DNA from: Desulfuromonadales bacterium
GTDB taxonomy: Bacteria; Desulfobacterota; Desulfuromonadia; Desulfuromonadales; BM103
DNA length: 64,000 bases
Direction of reading: 5' to 3'
NCBI GenBank assembly: GCA_027065695.1
Contig: JAMONP010000046.1
Span: 1 to 64,000 of the forward strand
Positions 48,612 to 57,000 of the stretch are shown one piece after another. The notes beneath the pieces were generated by a model. That model ran no database searches. It was not told the origin of the DNA and saw nothing but the letters and a program-made list of their open reading frames with translations. The translations under genes and the position numbers were made by a program. Positions within the stretch are counted from its first letter, which is position 1, and every line of letters begins with the position of its first letter.

Positions 48612-48634
48612 ACAGACACCAAGGTACGTTTCAT
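48608..48634 (-). CDS. Micro-ORF 1 (8 codons) directly after cdsA
   Basis: Reads MKRTLVSV and stops at TGA. Its ATG overlaps the cdsA stop (ATGA), and its stop overlaps the ATG of micro-ORF 2. It begins with the same ATGAAACG as micro-ORF 2 and dxr, which suggests a duplicated start region. Confidence 0.4.
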   Translation of the reverse strand: MKRTLVSV

Positions 48635-49458
48635 ACAAACGCCCACAATGCATAGTAGTAAGTCACCGGAAAGGCAAACAACAGGCTGTCGAGACGATCA
48701 AGAACACCACCATGTCCGGGTATAAGCGTTCCAGAGTCTTTGACGCCAAAGCTTCGCTTCATCAATGATTCAACCAGATCACCGAGTTGGCTGAAAGCGC
48801 CGACACCGATGCCGAGGAGGAGGATATCCACACTGCTCAACTCTGCAAAGAGCAGGAGCTTGCAGAGCATTGCGCCAAGCACGCCGCCAGCAAGACCACC
48901 AAGGGAACCTTCTATACTCTTTTTCGGGCTGACCGCCTCATAGAGGCGATGTCTCCCACAGGTTTTACCAACAAAATAAGCCATGCTGTCACTTGCCATG
49001 ACAATAAACAGGACGAGAAAAATCCAGTCGCTACCATCAGGTAGAGTGCGAAGCAGGGCAGCATGAGATAATAATAACGGGACATACAGCAAGCCAAGCA
49101 GGCTGACCGCCAGGTCACGGCTCACGCTCTGCATATCCTGAAACCGAAACAGGTAAACCAGAGTAAGAAAGAGGCTCGGCAGAACTATGCATAGTAGAAG
49201 AAAAGAAGAGTCTGGAGCATAGACCAAGCCAACAGAGAAGAGGACTCCAGTAGCGACAGAAAGAGAGCTTTCCAGACGACGCTTAACTGGTAATGCCATC
49301 CGGTAAAATTCATGCAAGGCCAGAGCCGTGACAACAAACAGCAGACCGGCAAATAAACCCGGACTGGCATAAAACACGAAAAGGATCAGTAATGGCAGAG
49401 CAATCAGTGCTGTGATGATTCGCTGTTTAATGATGCCCCTCCCTGTTGCTGTCGTCAT
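48631..49458 (-). CDS. cdsA: Phosphatidate cytidylyltransferase
   Basis: Makes CDP-diacylglycerol for phospholipid synthesis. About 275 residues and eight membrane helices. The C-terminal signature is present: DSMAYFVGKTCGRHRLYEAVSPKKSIEGSLGG then FGVKDSGTLIPGHGGVLDRLDS. The start is uncertain: ATG 49458 has only a poor RBS (AAAAAG), further in-frame ATGs at 49506 and 49530 lie in a tandem repeat inside uppS, and a strong GGGAGGGG stands before a non-standard ATT. It overlaps the uppS 3' end by at least 32 bases. Confidence 0.92.
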   Translation of the reverse strand: MTTATGRGIIKQRIITALIALPLLILFVFYASPGLFAGLLFVVTALALHEFYRMALPVKRRLESSLSVATGVLFSVGLVYAPDSSFLLLCIVLPSLFLTLVYLFRFQDMQSVSRDLAVSLLGLLYVPLLLSHAALLRTLPDGSDWIFLVLFIVMASDSMAYFVGKTCGRHRLYEAVSPKKSIEGSLGGLAGGVLGAMLCKLLLFAELSSVDILLLGIGVGAFSQLGDLVESLMKRSFGVKDSGTLIPGHGGVLDRLDSLLFAFPVTYYYALWAFV

Positions 49459-50245
49459 CTTTTTGCGAGTTGCTGTGCCCTTGCTTTTGCTGGTCGCGTT
49501 GCTCATGATTTTGCAGGTCGCGTTGCTCATGCTTTTGCAGCTGCACAGCGGTGAGACCAAAGCGCCGCTGACGACTACTGTACTCTTGCAGTGCCTGCAA
49601 CAAGGTATCGCGAGAAAAGTCCGGCCAGAGAGTTTCTGTGAAAAAAAGTTCTGCGTAAGCCATCTGCCAAAGGAGAAAGTTGCTGATGCGCATCTCACCA
49701 CTGGTCCTGATCAAGAGGTCAGGGTCAGGAGTAGCGTGTGTATCGAGGACTGCCTCTATATCCAACTCGGTGAGATCGTCAGCTTGCAGTTTGCCCTCGG
49801 CAATCTTGCTGCCAAGCGTTTGCATCGCTCGTGTCAATTCGTTGCGTGAGCCATAAGAGAGGGCCAGAGTAAGAACCATCCGATCATTGTCGACGGTTGT
49901 ATTAATGATGTCTTTGAGAATTTTACTGACTGGTTCTGGCAAGCGGTCCAACTCACCAATAGCTATGAGACGAATACCGCGCTCCTTGAGTTGACTCAGT
50001 TCCCTCTTCAGAAAACTCCCCAACAACCCCATTAGCGACTCAACCTCATCACGAGGGCGGCCCCAGTTCTCGGAACTGAAAGCATAAAGAGTCAAGTAAC
50101 GTATGCCTAACCCCAGACATTCGTCAACAACGGTCTGCACTGTTTCCACGCCTTTGCGATGGCCAAAGATACGTGGCAGGTGGCGCTGTTCAGCCCAGCG
50201 ACCGTTACCGTCCATAATAATTGCGAGGTGCGTTGGAATCTGCAT
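49427..50245 (-). CDS. uppS: Undecaprenyl diphosphate synthase with repeat tail
   Basis: Cis-prenyltransferase making the C55 lipid carrier for cell-wall synthesis. 272 residues. Catalytic Asp in AIIMDGNGRWAEQRHLPRIFGH, TLYAFSSENWGRP, LSYGSRNELTRAMQ and the C-terminal PDLLIRTSGEMRISNFLLWQMAYAELFF. The normal protein ends near RRFGL; here a 35-residue hydrophilic tail follows, made of four 8-residue units (LQKHEQRD, LQNHEQRD, QQKQGHSN, SQKDDDSN) plus REGHH. The start is ATG 50245 with GGGGG about 10 bases upstream; TTG 50251 is an alternative. Confidence 0.93.
   Translation of the reverse strand: MQIPTHLAIIMDGNGRWAEQRHLPRIFGHRKGVETVQTVVDECLGLGIRYLTLYAFSSENWGRPRDEVESLMGLLGSFLKRELSQLKERGIRLIAIGELDRLPEPVSKILKDIINTTVDNDRMVLTLALSYGSRNELTRAMQTLGSKIAEGKLQADDLTELDIEAVLDTHATPDPDLLIRTSGEMRISNFLLWQMAYAELFFTETLWPDFSRDTLLQALQEYSSRQRRFGLTAVQLQKHEQRDLQNHEQRDQQKQGHSNSQKDDDSNREGHH
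49445..49540. repeat. Four-unit 24-bp tandem repeat in the uppS-cdsA overlap
   Basis: Units at 49517-49540, 49493-49516, 49469-49492 and 49445-49468. On the minus strand the first two differ at one base (CTGCAAAAGCATGAGCAACG versus CTGCAAAATCATGAGCAACG); units 3 and 4 are more diverged. The unit encodes the 8-residue uppS tail repeat, and in the cdsA frame it supplies repeated ATG codons. Confidence 0.8.
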
Positions 50246-50333
50246 AAACAAGAAGCCCCCAAATGAAAAAGCAGCTTAACAAAGTATCATAGACATATCA
50301 AACCGAGCAACCATCTGTTGCTGCCATACAACT

Positions 50334-50357
50334 AAAAAGGGTGCCCAAAAGGCACCC
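50334..50357 (-). terminator. Rho-independent terminator after frr
   Basis: On the minus strand, GGGTGCC-TTTTG-GGCACCC is followed by TTTTTAG. It separates pyrH-frr from uppS-cdsA-dxr-rseP. Confidence 0.88.
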
Positions 50358-50370
50358 TTGGTTTCAGCAT

Positions 50371-50401
50371 CATCCGATCATGGATTGTCGGACAGGCTCA
50401 C
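50371..50401. repeat. GAGCCTGTCCGACAATCC-family element after frr
   Basis: On the minus strand, GAGCCTGTCCGACAATCCAT continues into GATCGGATGATG. It matches the arm and loop of 10703-10741 closely and lies between the frr stop and its terminator. Confidence 0.6.
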
Positions 50402-50407
50402 AGGAGA

Positions 50408-50965
50408 TCAGATCTCCATAAGGTCTTTTTCCTTCTCCGCAATCACCTGATCGACGCGAGCGACATAATCATCCGTTACTTCCTGGATTTCCTTCTCGCC
50501 ACGCTTCAGCTCATCTTCGGAAATTTCCTTACCCTTCTCCAGTTTCTTCAGGGCGTCATTAGCTTCACGGCGCGTATTCCGGACAACGACTTTGGCGTCT
50601 TCACCCATACGCTTGACCTGCTTGACCATCTCTTTACGGCGATCCTCGGTCAACGGCGGAAAAACCAACCGAATCAACTGCCCATCGGAGTTCGGATTCA
50701 AACCAAGATCCGCCTTTAAAATAGCTCTCTCAATTTCGCCGATCAGGTTTTTCTCCCACGGTTGAATCGTAATCAGTCGCGGCTCAGGTACCGCCAGCGA
50801 ACCAACCTGATTGAGCGGTGTCGGCGTACCATAGTAATCCACTTGAACAGAATCGAGCAAAGCGAGGGAAGCACGCCCGGTACGAACTTTACTCAAGTCG
50901 CGCTTAAACGCCTCCAGAGCTTTGCCCATTCCAGTGCCAGCGTTGGCTTTGACATCAGCAATCAT
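50408..50965 (-). CDS. frr: Ribosome recycling factor
   Basis: 185 residues, the normal family length. It splits post-termination ribosomes together with EF-G. Motifs: [85 protein letters not shown] and a C-terminal helix. The start is ATG 50965 with AAGGAG 9 bases upstream, the RBS overlapping the pyrH stop. An upstream in-frame extension of 54 codons lies inside pyrH and is rejected. Confidence 0.96.
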   Translation of the reverse strand: MIADVKANAGTGMGKALEAFKRDLSKVRTGRASLALLDSVQVDYYGTPTPLNQVGSLAVPEPRLITIQPWEKNLIGEIERAILKADLGLNPNSDGQLIRLVFPPLTEDRRKEMVKQVKRMGEDAKVVVRNTRREANDALKKLEKGKEISEDELKRGEKEIQEVTDDYVARVDQVIAEKEKDLMEI

Positions 50966-50969
50966 GGCA

Positions 50970-52665
<1,696 letters not shown>

Positions 52666-52715
52666 GGTAAAACCTCCTCTAAATCTATACAGTGTTGATT
52701 TATGTAATTTGCTGA

Positions 52716-52743
52716 TAAAAAGGCGGCTGCAAAGCAGGCCGCC
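52716..52743 (-). terminator. Terminator/attenuator between rpsB and tsf
   Basis: On the minus strand, GGCGGC-CTGCTTTGCA-GCCGCC is followed by TTTTTATC, 27 bases after the rpsB stop. In E. coli too there is partial termination between rpsB and tsf. Confidence 0.8.
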
Positions 52744-52769
52744 TTTATCTTATTATTAATATCGACAGT

Positions 52770-53744
52770 TTATGCTTCTGCGGGCTTCTCTTCTACAGCG
52801 GGCTTCTCTTCTACAGCGGGCTTCTCTTCTACAGCGGGCTTCTCTTCTACAGCGGGCTTCTCTTCTACAGCGGGCTTCTCTTCTACAGCAGCCTTCTCTT
52901 CTACAGCAGCCTTCTCTTCTACAGCAGGCTTCTCTTCTGTAGCAGGCTTCTTCTTTGCAGGTGTCTTTATAATCGTCTCGACGACAACTGTTTCCAGACT
53001 CTCTTCAACAACCTGCTCATCCTGATCGGCACCTTCAGCATCATTACGTAGCTGTTCTTCACGGGCAGCAGTGCCTTCGAGGCAGGCGTCTGCCATTTTC
53101 GATGCAAAGAGGCGAAGAGCACGAATTGCATCGTCGTTGCCAGGGATAATGTAATCAATTCCGTCTGGATCACAGTTGGTATCGACCACGGCCACGACCG
53201 GAATCCCGAGTTTGATGGCTTCCTTGACAGCAATTTCTTCCTTATTGGTATCAACAATGAAGATGGCAGCAGGCAGGCGAGCCATATTTTTGATACCACC
53301 AAGGTTTTTCTCCAGCTTGGCTTTTTCACGATCCAGTTGCAGAACTTCCTTCTTGATCAGCAAGTCATAAGTACCATCTTCAGCCATAGCCTCAATCTTC
53401 TTGAGACGATCGATACTCCGCTTGATGGTGGAGAAGTTGGTAAGCATACCTCCCAGCCAACGATTATTGACATAATACTGGTCAGCCCGGATAGCTTCCT
53501 CCATAATGGAGTCCTGGGCTTGCTTCTTGGTCCCTACAAAAAGAACCTTTTCGCCTTTCTGGGTGATGTCTTGAATAAAACTGTATGCAGTCCTGAAATA
53601 ACGAACCGTTTTCTGCAGGTCAACAATATAAATACCGTTACGAGCCCCAAAAATATAAGGCTTCATCTTGGGGTTCCAACGACGGGTCTGGTGACCGAAA
53701 TGAACACCAGCCTCCAACAATTGTTTCATAGTAATCTGTGACAT
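52770..53744 (-). CDS. rpsB: 30S ribosomal protein S2 with long acidic repeat tail
   Basis: 324 residues; the S2 core (about 1-230) is normal: [69 protein letters not shown] and [15 protein letters not shown]. Bacterial S2 is usually 235-260 residues. Here about 40 linker residues lead into nine near-identical six-residue units of the type (A/T)VEEKP, ending PAEA. The tail is encoded by 18-bp tandem DNA repeats. Start ATG with AAAGGAG 8 bases upstream. It is the first gene of rpsB-tsf-pyrH-frr. Confidence 0.96.
   Translation of the reverse strand: MSQITMKQLLEAGVHFGHQTRRWNPKMKPYIFGARNGIYIVDLQKTVRYFRTAYSFIQDITQKGEKVLFVGTKKQAQDSIMEEAIRADQYYVNNRWLGGMLTNFSTIKRSIDRLKKIEAMAEDGTYDLLIKKEVLQLDREKAKLEKNLGGIKNMARLPAAIFIVDTNKEEIAVKEAIKLGIPVVAVVDTNCDPDGIDYIIPGNDDAIRALRLFASKMADACLEGTAAREEQLRNDAEGADQDEQVVEESLETVVVETIIKTPAKKKPATEEKPAVEEKAAVEEKAAVEEKPAVEEKPAVEEKPAVEEKPAVEEKPAVEEKPAEA
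52782..52944. repeat. 18-bp tandem repeat in rpsB, nine units
   Basis: The unit is GGGCTTCTCTTCTACAGC on the plus strand. Six downstream units are almost identical; two have C for G (Ala in place of Pro), and the outermost reads TEEKP. The low divergence suggests recent expansion by slippage or gene conversion. Confidence 0.9.
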
Positions 53745-54070
53745 GTCTGAGCTCCTTTTTCGTTAGGTTTTTCCGCCGCCTCCATCATTCCCTGCAACCG
53801 ACCTGACACCATGTCAGGCACCCGGTTCGGGTCAGAAAGCGTGTGAATTGAATAGCTCATCCGTATAGCATGAGAGTGCGTAGAACGCAAGAGCTTTTTG
53901 AGCCTGCAGGCGACACAAAGGGGACATTACTACCTGGAACTAACGAATCAACAGTAACAGTATATATAGTGTTGCTGTATATGTGCTCTTGCGTTACAAT
54001 TATCGGCAAATATTGGAGCTTTATAATTTAATTGTGGGCCTGGCCTCATAATATTAAGCGGAGTGCATAC
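53745..54070. promoter_or_regulatory. Divergent region between rpsB and the multiheme cytochrome gene
   Basis: 326 bp without genes. On the rpsB side, two tandem hairpins (CCTGACA/TGTCAGG at 53802-53818, CCCG/CGGG at 53821-53831) lie in the probable rpsB leader and could be an autoregulatory S2 site. On the cytochrome side, a 9-bp inverted repeat ACAGTAACA/TGTTGCTGT (53951-53978, one mismatch) and a TATAAT at 54022-54027 with a weak -35 (TTATCG, 16-bp spacing) may form the operator and promoter. Confidence 0.45.
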
Positions 54071-57000
54071 ATGCTGACATGGATTGAGCCGTTGGGAGCG
54101 GGGGAAGCTTGCCAGAAGGATCAATATGATCCGGTTTGCCGGCGCGGGGTGCCGCAAGTGGTGCGGTTTGCAGTTATGGCTGTAATGGCTATGGTGCTTG
54201 GGTTGGCCGGATTTGTGGGGAGAGCCCAGGCAGTTACGGTCACAGATACCACTCCGACCTCAGCTGCATTTACAGCTAGTACCTGGACCAATCCGAACAA
54301 TGCCTTGAGCCAGGATGACAACTATGCCACATGGAAAAACACCGATCAGTCCTACCTGGTTTTGACGGGCTTCGATTTCTCTTCTATACCGGATAGTGCC
54401 CAGATAGATGGCGTTACCATCCTGGTGCGGGGGCTACACTCTTCTGGTACAGCAAACTATCGTGATTATGTTGTCGGTTTGACCAAAAACGCAACTGCTA
54501 TAGCTGGTACGGAAAAGAACAGCCTAACCGAAGGAACAACTTTTGCTACATCTGTCGCAGACTATACTCTTGGTGCCAACAATGACTTGTGGGGCACCAC
54601 CTGGACTGCGACAGAAATTAAAAGTGCTAATTTCGGTGTTATGCTCACTGACAATAATGGAACACAAACCTCGACTACTCCAGGTTATTCCATCGATGTC
54701 ATGTACATAACAGTTGATTACACGATTACCTGCAGTGAAACCACCCCCTCCTCAATCATCTGGAACGGCACCAATACTGCGGCTGGCAATTTTAATGCTG
54801 CAAATTTTGTAACGCTCACCGATATTGTTAATGAAGAGTATCAGGTGACGGCAGGTTCTCCTGCAAGCGCGATTGACCTGGGGCACGGTGAGACCGGTAA
54901 CTGCAACAGCGAAACCTTTAATGGCAATATGCTTTATGTCGATGGCAATAATCCGGCCAATGCCACTGGTACCATCGACAGCATAAAGGCTGAAATCGGT
55001 GCTGCCGGTGGCGATATCATGTTTTTCACCTGCGTGATGAGCGGTAACAATTGTACCGTCACAGATGTGACTCCCTGGCAGACAGCAACCGCTGGTCAGG
55101 TGAATAGCTGGTCCGGTTTGTCGTTGAGCGTGAATGCGGGTGACCTGCTGGGCTTTTATTACGACAACCTGAGTGGTCGAAGCAGGCCGACGGTTTGTCG
55201 TGACTCGATTACCGGGGTACGCTACCAGTTTGTTCAGGATAGTCCGATTCCTGCTGCGGGTCAGTTATATACTGTCGCTGATGGTGCTAATACCGATGCC
55301 CTGCAGATTTATGCTACGGGCAGCACTCCTGGGGAAACAATTATGATCCCCTGGAATGTTGATCCCCAGGAGGCATCAGCGGTCTTGACTGATGGCAATA
55401 GCTACAATTTGTATGCCCGTGGCAACGACAGCGAGTGCAACACGACCTACTATGGTGACCCTGCTGCTGCGAATACAACAGCAGACGGTATTTTACAAAA
55501 CTTTACCTGGAGCAGTGAGACCACTCCACCGATTGCGGGAGCGGTCACTGTCGCCCCAGATTCCGGCACGCAGGTTCCAGCCGCGTTTACCATCACGACC
55601 TCTTTCACCGATAATGAGACTGCTGTCTCCAGTTGTGACTATACCCTTAATGGCGGTAGCAGCTGGTCAGCTGGTACAGTTTCTGGTTCAGGACCCTATA
55701 GTTGTGCTGCCAATATCACCGGCCAGGTCGATGGTGCGTCACTGACCATCAATATGCGTGCTACCTCAGGTGGTGGTACGTCTACGGCAACTGCCATCAG
55801 CCGAACCGTTGATGCAGCCAGACCGACAGTGAGTATCGTTGTTGCCGGTTCCAGTAGTGGTACGCCGGTATCCTTTACAGTGACCTTCAGTGAATCCGTA
55901 ACCGCTTTCACCGCAGCTGATGTGGTGCTTGGTGGTACGGCCGGTGCGACCACTGCTAATATCAGCGGTTCTGGAAGTAGTTATACTGTGGATGTTACCG
56001 GTATGACAGCTGATGGTACCATCACCATGGATATCCCTGCTGATTCTGCCTTTGATGCCGTCGGTAATGGTAATACCGCTGCAACCCAGGCTATGACCAG
56101 CTGGGTATCTTGTGCACCAACGGTCACCCAGATCACGGTCAGCAGCGCGACCAACCCGATTAACTACCCGGCGTCGACATCCAGCATCTCGCTTGCGGTC
56201 ACCGGCGGCACGGGTACGATCAGCTCCACGCAGTGGTCCGATGACAACGGTACAACCTGGAACTCGACCGCAACTGTCTATACAGCACCGGCTCAGACGG
56301 TCGGTGCCATTACCATTAGCGGTCGAGCGATTGAAGATAACTGCTTAACGACTATGGCTACCGCCAACACGGTGACCCAGAACTTCGACACCCGCACTCC
56401 GTACATTGAACCTGGTACGGCGAGCAGTGCTCAGTATGGCCTCGACAAGGTTCGTATCACCATGCCGTACAGTGGTCTCAACGATGACAGCAGCGCTTCG
56501 GTCTCTGTCGCCTACGATCTGAATGGTGCAGCGCAGACTCAGGTTAGCACCAACCCGGTTATTGGTACTGGTCCGGCGATTATCGACCTCGGTGTTTTCT
56601 CCACCGGTGATGCAATTACCAATATCGTGGTGACTTATACCGATACACGCTGGTCATCTGCTCCAGGTAATGCTGTACAGAATCTGGCGGATATTACTAT
56701 GGTATCCTGGGCTGACAACAACCTGTTGCACAACAGTAACCGCTTCCCCGGTACCAGCAAACATGGTGGCGATTGGGGCACTTTGACCGGTTATGCCGGC
56801 GGTATCGTATGTGCTACCTGTCACGGCAAGAACACCGGTAATGTTAAACGTGTCAGAGCGACTATCAGCTACCCTGATGGCAGTAGTATGCCAGGTGGCG
56901 GCAGCATCGCCACAGTTAATCTGCAGTCCCTCGTAGATGGTAGCTCAGATTTTGGTGACGACAACACGGCACCACGCAGCTCGTCAAACAAGGTCTGCGA

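Noticed and set aside
52782..52944. CRISPR-like regular repeats
   Set aside because: The 18-bp units are directly adjacent with no spacers and lie in frame inside rpsB.
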